Assembly (NCBI RefSeq): GCF_009193155.1
Contig: NZ_VUKD01000003.1
Coordinates: 496,001-560,000, forward strand
Origin: Georgenia subflava
GTDB lineage: Bacteria > Actinomycetota > Actinomycetes > Actinomycetales > Actinomycetaceae
Length of the DNA stretch: 64,000 nucleotides
Direction: 5' to 3'
The position numbers were made by a program, and so were the translations under genes. Below, piece by piece: positions 42,780-50,687 of this stretch (the first letter of the stretch is position 1; each line of letters begins with the position of its first letter). The notes below the pieces were generated by a model, which did not search any database, was not told where the DNA came from, and saw only the letters and a list, made by a program, of their open reading frames with translations.

Positions 42780-44108
42780 TCACTCGCCGCACGGGCCGGT
42801 GCTGCTCACGCGCCACGGCGCCGGCCCGGCCAGCACCAGCCGCACGCAACGGTCCCCCTGCGGTGCCACCGGGGTGCTCGGCACGTCAGGGTCCGGCGCG
42901 GCGTCTGCTGGGACGAGGACGTACGGCCCCTGGTGGCTGACCACGTCGACGACGACCTCGGGTCCGGGCCCGTGCCTCACCACCTCCACCTCGACGGCCC
43001 CGGTCTCGAGGCCGTCCACCCGCAGGCCGGAGCCGCGGAGTCGCGCGAGCAGCGCGGCGTCCGCCTCCGCCGCCGCAGAGCCCGGGACGGTGAGATCGGC
43101 GAGGGCCGCGGCGTCCGCGTCCATCAGGGCGGCATCCCGCCGCTGCAAGAGGTCTGCGGCGACGGCGGAGGCCTCGGCGGCAGCCAGCGGCGCGTCGTCG
43201 TCCTCCCCGCCGACGGCGAGCACTGCAGCGCCGGTACCGATCAGCAGAGCGACCACTGCCGTCCCGACGGCGACCCTCCGGCCGGTGCGGCGGTGCCGGC
43301 GGCGGGGGCGACGCGTCCGGGCCAGCTCGGTGGGGGTCGTTCCGGCACCGGCGCGGAGCTGTGCCTGCGCGAGGTCGGCGTCGTCCGGCAGAACGATCTC
43401 CGCGGCGTCCGCCAGACCCGGCGCCATGGCGGCGAGGTCGCGAGCACCCGGCCTGGCGGCCGGGTGCTCGGCAAGTGCGGCCTCCACCAGCCGGGCGCCG
43501 GTGTCCGGCGCCGCGGCCCAGCGCAGCACCTGCCCGAGGGCCCAGACATCTGCCGCCCGGCTCGCCGGCGCACCACGGGCGCGCTCGGGCGCGACGAACC
43601 CCGCGGTGCCCTTCTCGTGGGAGACCTCGCCGACCAGGTCCACGAGCACGGGCACGCCTCCGGCGGCGATGATGACGTTCCGCGGCGCGACGTCGCCGTG
43701 GATGATGCCGCGGTCGTGCAGGTACCCGAGCGCCGAGCCGAGGGCACCGAGCAACGTGGCGAGCTCAGGAGCCGGGAGACCGCCGCGGGCCGCGTGGACC
43801 GTCGCGAGCGTCGGCCCGGCAACGACCTCGGTGACGAGAGCGCACCGCCCCTGCGCCAGGCCGACGACGTCGAGCACCCGCGGCAGGTGCGGATGGATGC
43901 CGGAGCGTAGCGCGCCGAGCCGGCGGAGGGTGGCGCTGCCCCGCTCCCCAGCCGGCAGGGCGACGAACGACACGGCGACGGGTCGTCCGGCGCCGTCGCG
44001 GGCGGACCAGACCGCACCGCCAGCCCCGAAGCCGACCGGGGTCAGCAGGCGGTACCCCGGCACGCGTGGTCCCGGCGTGGGACGGGAGCGGCGACGTCGG
44101 AAGGGCAC
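42780..44108 (-). CDS. Degenerate Ser/Thr-kinase-like membrane protein (possible pseudokinase)
   Basis: 442 residues if started at GTG 44108; the start is uncertain and an ATG at 44162 is also open. A protein-kinase fold (about 17-245) shows GFGAGGAVW in place of the glycine loop. VAVS has Ser47 replacing the ATP-anchoring Lys. HGDVAPRN replaces HRDxKxxN, and VDLVG replaces DFG, but both Asp residues are kept. One membrane helix (VAVGTAVVALLIGTGAAVLAV) precedes an extracytoplasmic domain of about 115 residues with a Cys pair near its end. Likely a pseudokinase or atypical kinase. It is 100 nt downstream of the MMPL gene. Confidence 0.75.
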   Translation of the reverse strand: MPFRRRRSRPTPGPRVPGYRLLTPVGFGAGGAVWSARDGAGRPVAVSFVALPAGERGSATLRRLGALRSGIHPHLPRVLDVVGLAQGRCALVTEVVAGPTLATVHAARGGLPAPELATLLGALGSALGYLHDRGIIHGDVAPRNVIIAAGGVPVLVDLVGEVSHEKGTAGFVAPERARGAPASRAADVWALGQVLRWAAAPDTGARLVEAALAEHPAARPGARDLAAMAPGLADAAEIVLPDDADLAQAQLRAGAGTTPTELARTRRPRRRHRRTGRRVAVGTAVVALLIGTGAAVLAVGGEDDDAPLAAAEASAVAADLLQRRDAALMDADAAALADLTVPGSAAAEADAALLARLRGSGLRVDGLETGAVEVEVVRHGPGPEVVVDVVSHQGPYVLVPADAAPDPDVPSTPVAPQGDRCVRLVLAGPAPWRVSSTGPCGE

Positions 44109-44208
44109 GGCTCGAGCCAAGCACCTGGTCGGGCGCCGCCGCCGACGCCATCCACAGGGCATGCGGCGCTCAGCGGGTTGTGGACGGACGGCACGGGGCG
44201 GTCCCGCC

Positions 44209-46620
44209 TCAGTCGTGAGGCACCCGCCGGTGCCAGGGCCACCAGGCACGACGCCCGATGTCGTGGATCAGGCCCGGGACGAGGAGAGTACGGACCACGA
44301 AGGTGTCGACCAGCACGCCGGCCGCCACGATGAACGCCAGCTGCACGAGGAAGAGCAGCGGGATCACCGCGAGGGCGCTGAAGGTCGCGGCGAGCACGAG
44401 CCCCGCGGACGTGATCACCCCACCGGTCACGGCCAGGCCACGCCGCACACCGGCGCGGGTGCCGTGCTGGAGCGACTCCTCACGGACGCGCGTCATCAGG
44501 AAGATCGAGTAGTCGATGCCGAGCGCGACGAGGAAGACGAACCCGTACAGCGGGACTGTCGCGTCCGCACCGGGAAAGCCGAGCACGTGGTTGAAGACGA
44601 TCGCGCTGAGCCCCATGGTCGCGCCGAACGAGAGCAGGTTCGCGGCGAGCAGCACCAGCGGCGCCACGACGGAGCGCAGCAGCAGGACCAGCATGAGGAA
44701 GATCGCCACCAGCACCACGGGGATGATGGTTCGCAGGTCCTGCGCGGCCGTCTCCTGGGTGTCGAGCCGCTGCGCCGCGGCACCGCCCACCAGGGCGCCG
44801 GGATCGACGTCGTGCACGGCCTCGCGCAGTGCGGCGACGGTGGCGAGGGCCTGCTGGCTCTCCGCGGCGTGCTCGGTGACGACCTGGATCTGGACGTTGC
44901 CGTCGACGACGATCGGGGCGGCGTCCTCGGCTGGCGCACCCCCGGAGGGCATCCCCTCGGCGGGCGTCTCTTCGGCGGGCGCACCCTCGCCAGGCGTCTC
45001 TTCGGCGGGCGCACCCTCGCCAGGCGTCTCTTCGGCGGGCGCACCCTCGCCAGGCGCCTCCTCGGCGGGCGCACCCTCGCCAGGCGTCTCCGCGGCCGGC
45101 CCCCCGGCTCCCGACCCCTGAGTCAGCACTGACGCTCCGAGAACACCGTCGACGCCCTCGGCGGCGCCGCGCACGTCGTCGGCGGTCTCCTCCGAGGTGA
45201 TGACGACGGCGGGCTGGACCGTTCCCTCGTCGAAGTGCTCGGCGAGGACCTCCTCGCCGGCGACCGACTCGGTCGCGCTGAGGTACACGTCGGTGTCGCT
45301 GGTGCCCTCGGCACGAAGGGTGGGCACGAAGGCGACGCCGATCAGCAGCACGACGGCGGTGGCCACCCACACGGGTCGGGCGTGCGCAGCGACGAAGTCC
45401 GCGACCCGCTGCCACAGCCCGTGCGTCGGCTCGGCACGGACGGGCCCGCCCGCGCGGTGCGCCGCCTCGCGACGGTCGGGGTCGACATGGCGCGGCACCC
45501 GCGGCCAGAAGATGGCGCGCGAGCGGCGTCCGCCGACGAGCAGCAGCGCCGGCAGGAACGTCAGTGCCGCGAGCACCGCGGACGCGATCCCGATGGCCGC
45601 TACCGGCCCGAGGCTGGCGTTCGAGCCGAGGTCGGAGAGCAGCAGGCAGAGCAGTCCGACGATGACCGTGCCCGCGCTGGCGGCGATGGGCTCGAGCGAC
45701 GCCCGCCAGGCCGCCCGCATCGCCGCGGCGGGATGCGCGTGGTGGGCGAGCTCCTCGCGGTAGCGCGCCACGAGCAGGAGCGAGTAGTCGGTCGCCGCGC
45801 CGATGACGAGGATGGAGAGGATGCCCTGACTCTGCCCGTTCAGGAGGAGGAGCCCGTTGCCGGCGAGCGGTTTGACCACGAGCGCCGCGGCGCACAGGGC
45901 GAACACCGCGGTCAGGAGCACCGTGAAGGGCAGGATCGGCGAGCGGTAGACGATGAACAGGATGATGAGGACGACGACGAGCGCGACGCCCAGCAGGATC
46001 CCGTCGATCCCGCCGAACGCGGCCACCAGGTCGGCCACGAAGCCTGCCGGCCCGGTGACCCAGGCATCGAGCCCGGAGTCGACGAGCTCCGAGTCCACGA
46101 GGAGGCGCAGCTCGTCGACGACGACGTTGACGAGTCGTTCCTCGTCCGCGCCGACGAGCTCGTTGGCTCCCTCGGCATCGAGGGGCACCGGCACCAGCAG
46201 CGCCTCGCCGTCCTCGGAGGGCACGGTGACGACGGGCGCGGTCAGCGACTCCTCGAGAGTGCCGCCGTCGGGCAGGGCGATGCCAGGTACCGCCTCGGCG
46301 AAGTGCTGTGCGGCGGTGAGGTGCTCGTCCGTGACGGCGCCGCCGTCGGCGGGCCGGAGCACCACGAGGGCCGGGAGCGAGGCGCTGTCGGAGAACTCGG
46401 CGGCGATCTCGTCCGCGCGCGTGGACTCCGCACTGGCGGGGAGGAAGGCTGCGTTGTCATTCTCCTGGACCTCGGACAGCGAGCCCTGCGCCATGCCACC
46501 GAGTGCGCCGATGCCCAGCCAGGCGACGAGTGCGAGCAGGATGAGCAGACCGCGGACGACGCCGGAACGGCCGGTGCCCGCACGTCGTCCTGCGGTCCGG
46601 GTGTCGCTTCGACGGTTCAC
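44209..46620 (-). CDS. MMPL-family (RND) exporter
   Basis: 803-residue transporter with the MmpL/SecDF-like layout of two halves. Each half has one helix, a large extracytoplasmic domain and five helices. GAATDYSLLLVARYREEL (first half) and GIDYSIFLMTRVREESL (second half) carry the proton-relay Asp-Tyr pairs. The second extracytoplasmic loop contains a Gly/Glu/Ala/Pro decapeptide repeat. Such proteins export lipids or hydrophobic compounds. GTG start with GGAGG 7 nt upstream. It is divergent from a MarR regulator, so drug- or lipid-responsive expression is likely. Confidence 0.92.
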   Translation of the reverse strand: MNRRSDTRTAGRRAGTGRSGVVRGLLILLALVAWLGIGALGGMAQGSLSEVQENDNAAFLPASAESTRADEIAAEFSDSASLPALVVLRPADGGAVTDEHLTAAQHFAEAVPGIALPDGGTLEESLTAPVVTVPSEDGEALLVPVPLDAEGANELVGADEERLVNVVVDELRLLVDSELVDSGLDAWVTGPAGFVADLVAAFGGIDGILLGVALVVVLIILFIVYRSPILPFTVLLTAVFALCAAALVVKPLAGNGLLLLNGQSQGILSILVIGAATDYSLLLVARYREELAHHAHPAAAMRAAWRASLEPIAASAGTVIVGLLCLLLSDLGSNASLGPVAAIGIASAVLAALTFLPALLLVGGRRSRAIFWPRVPRHVDPDRREAAHRAGGPVRAEPTHGLWQRVADFVAAHARPVWVATAVVLLIGVAFVPTLRAEGTSDTDVYLSATESVAGEEVLAEHFDEGTVQPAVVITSEETADDVRGAAEGVDGVLGASVLTQGSGAGGPAAETPGEGAPAEEAPGEGAPAEETPGEGAPAEETPGEGAPAEETPAEGMPSGGAPAEDAAPIVVDGNVQIQVVTEHAAESQQALATVAALREAVHDVDPGALVGGAAAQRLDTQETAAQDLRTIIPVVLVAIFLMLVLLLRSVVAPLVLLAANLLSFGATMGLSAIVFNHVLGFPGADATVPLYGFVFLVALGIDYSIFLMTRVREESLQHGTRAGVRRGLAVTGGVITSAGLVLAATFSALAVIPLLFLVQLAFIVAAGVLVDTFVVRTLLVPGLIHDIGRRAWWPWHRRVPHD
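44971..45090 (-). repeat. Four 30-bp in-frame repeats in the MMPL gene
   Basis: Near-identical 30-bp units start at 44971, 45001, 45031 and 45061 and encode GEGAPAEETP decapeptides, with decayed copies on both sides. The repeat lies in the predicted extracytoplasmic loop, where copy number could vary without breaking the frame. Confidence 0.9.
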
Positions 46621-46661
46621 GCGGTCCTCCGGTGATGATGCGTGCGAGACTCCTCGCCGAT

Positions 46662-46681
46662 TTACTAAGCGTGCTGAGTAA
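46662..46681. promoter_or_regulatory. Likely MarR operator overlapping divergent promoters
   Basis: TTACTAAGC and GCTGAGTAA form a 9-2-9 inverted repeat with one mismatch, an AT-rich island in a GC-rich gap. TAATAG (from 46679) could be the marR -10. On the minus strand TAGTAAA overlaps the same site for the MMPL gene. Repression by the adjacent MarR protein is the simplest reading. Confidence 0.65.
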
Positions 46682-46747
46682 TAGTGTGGGTGGGACGCTC
46701 GAGGCGCAAGTTCGCACCGACCGGGCTCCGGCCCCTGAGAGGACCAT

Positions 46748-47278
46748 GTGACGACCGACAGCCCGGACCTCGACGAGGCCCCACGTGCGGACGAAGCCTC
46801 CCACCGGCTCAGCGGTCCCGGCGTCTCGGACCCGCCGGCCCAGTGGCCGACCGGCCGACTCCTGTCGGCGGCCGCGCGCCGTGCGGAGCGGGCCTGGGAC
46901 GCCTACCTGGAGCGATGGTCGCTCACGCACGCCTCGCTTCCCCTCCTGGCGGTCCTGGCCGGCGGGCCGCGCTCCCAGCGTGAGGTCGCCGAGTCGCTCG
47001 GGGTCACCGAGCAGACCGTCAGCCGGATGCTCGCCGGGCTCGAGCGCTCGGGCTACGTCGCTCGTCGACGGCACGCCACGGACCGTCGCCGGCAGGCCGT
47101 GAGTATCACCGAGACCGGCAGTGCTGCCCTTGCTGCGCTCGACGACACCGCCGCCGTGGAGGCACTGGTCGCGGGCCCGCTCACTCCCGACCAGGTCACC
47201 ATCCTGCGAGAACTGCTCGTCCTGCTGGTCGAGCAGGGACCGACCCGGAGGCCCGGGGGTGCCGCTGCCGAGCGTTAG
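46748..47278 (+). CDS. MarR-family transcriptional regulator
   Basis: 176-residue winged-helix repressor. The core LPLLAVLAGGPRSQREVAESLGVTEQTVSRMLAGLERSGYV is the helix-turn-helix, and RRRHATDRRRQAVSITETG the basic wing with the DxRxxxVxLT-like signature. An extra 45-residue polar N-terminus precedes it. GTG 46748 has GAGAGG upstream; an ATG 3 nt earlier reads straight into TGA. It is divergent from the MMPL exporter and likely represses it in response to a ligand. Confidence 0.9.
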   Translation: MTTDSPDLDEAPRADEASHRLSGPGVSDPPAQWPTGRLLSAAARRAERAWDAYLERWSLTHASLPLLAVLAGGPRSQREVAESLGVTEQTVSRMLAGLERSGYVARRRHATDRRRQAVSITETGSAALAALDDTAAVEALVAGPLTPDQVTILRELLVLLVEQGPTRRPGGAAAER

Positions 47279-47281
47279 GAT
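47276..47281 (+). promoter_or_regulatory. Putative -10 (TAGGAT) for lipB, formed by the marR stop codon
   Basis: The TAG of this hexamer is the marR stop (47276-47278). Six nt follow before GTG 47288. Confidence 0.55.
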
Positions 47282-47287
47282 CACGAC

Positions 47288-48016
47288 GTGGAGCTGGAGC
47301 GCGTGGACCTGGGGACACGGCTGGTCGACTACCGGTGGGCCTGGGACATGCAGCGACGCGTGCACGCCGACGTCGTTGCCGGCGAACGTGGCGACAAGGT
47401 GCTCCTGCTCGAGCACGACGACGTCTACACCGCCGGCAAGCGGACGGCGCGGCGCGACCGGCCCGGCGACGGCACCGAGGTCATCGACGTCGACCGGGGC
47501 GGGCGCATCACCTGGCACGGTCCCGGGCAGCTCGTCGCCTACCCGATCGTCCGGCTGCGCGAGCCTGTCGACGTCGTCGCCTACGTCCGTGCGCTGGAGC
47601 AGGCGGTCATGGACGTCGCCGCGACGTACGGCGTGCGGACCGCCCGCGTGCCCGGCCGCTCCGGGGTGTGGGTGCTGGCCGACGACCGTGGTCGGGACCG
47701 CAAGCTCTGCGCCGTCGGGGTGCGCGTCGCCCGAGGTGTGACGATGCACGGCATCGCCCTGAACGTCTGCCCCGACCTGGGCGTCTACGACCGGATCGTC
47801 CCGTGCGGTATCGACGACGCCGATGTCACCTCGCTCGCTGCCGAGACCGGCAGACCGCTCGGCGTCCTCGACGTCGTCGACCTGCTGGGGCGTGAGCTCC
47901 AGGCCACGCTCGGCCCGCTCACGAGGGCCGGCGTGCCCGGCGTCGCCGCTCGTGGTGCTGGCCACGGGCAGGCGCTCGTCCCACCCGTCGAGGTGACCGC
48001 CGCGCCGGCGTCGTAG
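47288..48016 (+). CDS. lipB: Octanoyl-ACP:protein octanoyltransferase
   Basis: 242-residue enzyme moving octanoyl from acyl carrier protein to lipoyl domains, the first step of lipoate assembly. [21 protein letters not shown] (70-90) is the family signature, RKLCAVGVR supplies the catalytic Lys139, and RIVPCGI the acyl-accepting Cys173. The C-terminal 25 residues are Ala/Gly-rich. GTG start, no Shine-Dalgarno. Its substrates include the sucB lipoyl domains. Confidence 0.95.
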   Translation: MELERVDLGTRLVDYRWAWDMQRRVHADVVAGERGDKVLLLEHDDVYTAGKRTARRDRPGDGTEVIDVDRGGRITWHGPGQLVAYPIVRLREPVDVVAYVRALEQAVMDVAATYGVRTARVPGRSGVWVLADDRGRDRKLCAVGVRVARGVTMHGIALNVCPDLGVYDRIVPCGIDDADVTSLAAETGRPLGVLDVVDLLGRELQATLGPLTRAGVPGVAARGAGHGQALVPPVEVTAAPAS

Positions 48017-48019
48017 GAT
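48014..48019 (+). promoter_or_regulatory. Putative -10 (TAGGAT) for lipA, formed by the lipB stop codon
   Basis: As at the marR/lipB junction, the TAG is the upstream gene's stop. Transcription would start about 30 nt before lipA, whose GTG has AAAGGACGG about 9 nt upstream. Confidence 0.45.
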
Positions 48020-48057
48020 CGAAAGCGCACCACACGCCACCAAAGGACGGACCAGAC

Positions 48058-49056
48058 GTGACGATCGCTCCCGAGGGCCGCAGGATGCTGCGAGTCGAGG
48101 CCCGGAACGCCGAGACCCCAATCGAGCGCAAGCCCGAGTGGATCAAGACCAAGGCCGTCATGGGGCCGGAGTACCGGGAGCTCAAGCAGCTCGTGCACGG
48201 CGGTGGCCTGCACACCGTCTGCGAGGAGGCCGGCTGCCCCAACATCTTCGAGTGCTGGGAGGATCGCGAGGCCACGTTCCTCATCGGCGGTTCGGAGTGC
48301 ACCCGCCGTTGCGACTTCTGCCAGATCGACACGGGCAAGCCGTCGCCGCTGGACCGCATGGAGCCGCTCAAGGTGGCCCGGTCGGTCAAGGAGATGGGCC
48401 TGCGGTACTCCACGATCACCGGGGTGGCGCGCGACGATCTGGAGGACGGCGGAGCCTGGCTGTACGCCGAGACCGTGCGCCAGATCCACGAGCTCAACCC
48501 GGGCACCGGCGTCGAGCTCCTCATCCCTGACTTCGACGCCGACCCCGACCAGCTCGCCGAGGTGTTCTCGTCGCGGCCGGAGGTGCTCGCGCACAACCTC
48601 GAGACCGTGCCGCGGATCTTCCGCCGCATCCGTCCGGGCTTCCGGTACGAGCGCTCGCTGCGGGTGATCACGGCGGCGGCGGACGACGGCTTCGTCACTA
48701 AGTCGAACCTCATGCTCGGCATGGGAGAGACGTTCGAGGAGGTCGTCGACGCGATGCAGATGCTGCGCGACGCCGGCTGCGACCTCCTGACGATCAACCA
48801 GTACCTGCGTCCCTCCGTGCGGCACCACCCCGTCGAGCGCTGGGTCAAGCCGCAGGAGTTCGTCGAGCTGTCGGAGATCGCGGACGAGATCGGCTTCCTC
48901 GGCGTCATGGCAGGACCGATGGTCCGCTCCAGCTACCGCGCGGGCCGCCTGTGGGGCAGGGCGATGGTGAAGAAGGGTCTCGAGGTGCCGGCCGCGCTGC
49001 AGCACCTGACGGAGGCCACCACGTCGCGCCAGGAGGCCGCCGCCCTGGTGGGCTGA
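48058..49056 (+). CDS. lipA: Lipoyl synthase
   Basis: 332-residue radical-SAM enzyme that inserts two sulfurs into protein-bound octanoyl groups. The auxiliary-cluster cysteines are Cys55, Cys60 and Cys66 ([12 protein letters not shown]); the radical-SAM cluster is Cys81, Cys85, Cys88 (CTRRCDFC). The C-terminal RSSYRAG serine motif is present. It follows lipB by 41 nt. The auxiliary cluster is consumed in each turnover, so it depends on Fe-S carriers such as the HesB protein in this window. Confidence 0.97.
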   Translation: MTIAPEGRRMLRVEARNAETPIERKPEWIKTKAVMGPEYRELKQLVHGGGLHTVCEEAGCPNIFECWEDREATFLIGGSECTRRCDFCQIDTGKPSPLDRMEPLKVARSVKEMGLRYSTITGVARDDLEDGGAWLYAETVRQIHELNPGTGVELLIPDFDADPDQLAEVFSSRPEVLAHNLETVPRIFRRIRPGFRYERSLRVITAAADDGFVTKSNLMLGMGETFEEVVDAMQMLRDAGCDLLTINQYLRPSVRHHPVERWVKPQEFVELSEIADEIGFLGVMAGPMVRSSYRAGRLWGRAMVKKGLEVPAALQHLTEATTSRQEAAALVG

Positions 49057-49134
49057 CAGCGACCACCGGCTCCATGCGCCCCAGCGCGCCCGGCGCGCCC
49101 CTGCACAGGGGCGGGTCGGAGCCTGGAGGGCCGG

Positions 49135-49140
49135 TATCCT
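49135..49140 (+). promoter_or_regulatory. Putative -10 (TATCCT) for the DUF4191 gene
   Basis: Eight nt separate TATCCT from ATG 49149. A short CGCCCCTG/CAGGGGCG hairpin at 49096-49113 may end the lip transcript just before it. Confidence 0.5.
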
Positions 49141-49148
49141 TGTTGATC

Positions 49149-49877
49149 ATGGTCCGCAAGAAGAAGAGCGCCGGCGTCGAGGGGTCCTCCGCCGCGCCCA
49201 AAGAGAAGAAGCAGCGCTGGTACCACAACGTCCGGGACGCCTACCGGCTGACGCGTGAGGTCAACCCGACCATCACCTGGATGCTGATCGGGGTCTTCGT
49301 CCTGGTGATGGGCGTCGCGCTCGTCATCGGGTTCGCATGGGGACACCCGTGGTACATGGGCTTCTTCGGGCTCCTCCTCGCGCTGATGGTCATGATGATC
49401 GTGCTGGCCACGCAGACGCGGAAGGCCAGCTACTCGCAGATCGACGGCCAGCCCGGGGCTGCCGGCGCTGCGCTCGGCCAGATCCGCCGGGGCTGGACGA
49501 TCGAGGAGCAGCCGGTCGCCGTCAACCCGCGCACCCAGGACCTCGTCTACCGCCTGGTCGGCCGACCGGGCATCGTGCTCGTCTCCGAGGGGCCCACGCA
49601 CCGTGTCAAGCGGATGCTCGACGACGAGAAGCGCAAGGTGTCCCGCGTCGCCCCGAATGTGCCGGTGCACTTCGTCCAGTACGGCAACGCCGAAGGCCAG
49701 GTGCCGATCGGCAAGCTCGTCCGCACCGTGCAGAAGCTGAAGAACACGCTGACGACGGCCGAGGTGGCACAGGTCTCCAAGCGTCTCCAGGCGCTCGGCT
49801 CCGCGCGGATGCCTATCCCCAAGGGCGTCGACCCGATGAAGGCTCGCCCTGACCGCAAGGGCATGCGCGGCCGCTGA
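49149..49877 (+). CDS. DUF4191 membrane protein
   Basis: 242-residue protein with a lysine-rich N-terminus, the conserved block RDAYRLTREVNPTITW, two transmembrane helices (MLIGVFVLVMGVALVIGFAWG and YMGFFGLLLALMVMMIVLAT) and a cytoplasmic domain of about 140 residues containing GWTIEEQPVAVNPRTQDLVYRLVGRPGI and the ending KGVDPMKARPDRKGMRGR. The family is always next to lipA in actinobacteria (Rv2219) but has no known function. Confidence 0.88.
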   Translation: MVRKKKSAGVEGSSAAPKEKKQRWYHNVRDAYRLTREVNPTITWMLIGVFVLVMGVALVIGFAWGHPWYMGFFGLLLALMVMMIVLATQTRKASYSQIDGQPGAAGAALGQIRRGWTIEEQPVAVNPRTQDLVYRLVGRPGIVLVSEGPTHRVKRMLDDEKRKVSRVAPNVPVHFVQYGNAEGQVPIGKLVRTVQKLKNTLTTAEVAQVSKRLQALGSARMPIPKGVDPMKARPDRKGMRGR

Positions 49878-49894
49878 CCCAGCATCGCGCCCCG

Positions 49895-49922
49895 CGGCAC
49901 CGTCTCTCGCGCGGCGGTGCCG
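49895..49922 (+). terminator. Possible terminator after the DUF4191 gene
   Basis: 8-bp stem CGGCACCG/CGGTGCCG with a 12-nt loop, 17 nt after the stop, followed by TTCG. Confidence 0.45.
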
Positions 49923-49956
49923 TTCGCCATTGCGGCGGCGCAGCGGTGTGAACCGG

Positions 49957-50160
49957 ACGGTCGTCAGCGCGGGGACGGCACGGCCGTCATCGCGTGAAGG
50001 ACACGCACGTCAGCGTGTGAAGGACAGGGTCGTCAGGGCGAGAGCGGTGTCGACAATCGGCGTGAGCACGGCACTGTCGTCAGGGCGAGAGCGGCGGCAT
50101 CAGCGCGTGGATGGAACGGTCATCGGCATGAGGACGGCACGGTCGTCAGCTCGCCGCGCG
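49957..50160. repeat. About nine degenerate 23-bp tandem repeats
   Basis: A CGTCA core (or one-base variant) recurs at 49962, 49985, 50008, 50031, 50078, 50121 and 50144, and less clearly near 50054 and 50098, mostly at multiples of 23 bp. Flanks tend to GACGGCACGG before and GCGCG after the core. It fills the gap up to the last codon of the RDD gene. Confidence 0.75.
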
Positions 50161-50162
50161 GT

Positions 50163-50522
50163 TCACCGGATTCTCGTGATGACAGTTCCCGCCCACATAT
50201 CGTGAAGACCCCGGCCGTCGGGTCCCCAGATTACCGCCGGAATCACCAAGCAGAGCGCGACCGTCCGAACCAGTGCGCGTAACGGACCGGCAGGTCCGCG
50301 GCCGGGGGTTCGCACACCGAGCCCGAGCACCACATGCCCTATGGATGCGCTCAGGGTGGCGAGCATCAGCCAGGTCATCACGGCGAAGACTCCGAGCGTG
50401 GCCAGGGGGTCGTAGGCGAAGAAGCCAGCGCTGATCGCGGAGGCGATCGCCCAGTCGACGGCCAGCGCGACGAGCCGTCGGCCCAAGCCCGCGACGGGGG
50501 GCAGCTGGGGATTCTCGGGCAC
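50163..50522 (-). CDS. RDD-family membrane protein
   Basis: 119-residue protein with the RDD pattern: GLGRRLVALAVDWAIASAIS (Arg and Asp of the family name in helix 1), a second and third helix (LGVFAVMTWLMLATLSASIGHVVLG; LVRTVALCLVIPAVIW), and the C-terminal GRGLHDMWAGTVITR. GTG 50522 lies 6 nt after TACGCT. Position next to lipA/DUF4191 and glnA equals Rv2219A. Transport roles are proposed for RDD proteins, but none is shown here. Confidence 0.87.
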   Translation of the reverse strand: MPENPQLPPVAGLGRRLVALAVDWAIASAISAGFFAYDPLATLGVFAVMTWLMLATLSASIGHVVLGLGVRTPGRGPAGPLRALVRTVALCLVIPAVIWGPDGRGLHDMWAGTVITRIR

Positions 50523-50528
50523 CCAGCG

Positions 50529-50534
50529 AGCGTA
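50529..50534 (-). promoter_or_regulatory. Putative -10 (TACGCT) for the RDD gene
   Basis: TACGCT, 6 nt, then GTG 50522 on the minus strand. Confidence 0.5.
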
Positions 50535-50687
50535 CCTATCCGGAGCCGGTGCTTCGGACGCCGTCCGTCGAACGGCCCGCACTTGCGGCCCACGTCTGCC
50601 GGCCCACGTCTGCGCACTAGCGTCGCCAGGCGTCAGCAGTCGTCGTACACCGGACTCAGAAAACACAGCCTTCGAGGGGAATGGCTG

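Noticed and set aside
42799-45132. 777-codon plus-strand frame opposite the kinase-like and MMPL genes
   Set aside because: Ser/Ala/Thr/Arg-rich composition typical of an antisense frame; the minus-strand genes have recognisable motifs throughout.
50163-50666. Longer 167-codon version of the RDD protein
   Set aside because: The extra 48 residues are Arg/Ala-rich without similarity to the family, and the TACGCT hexamer favours GTG 50522.
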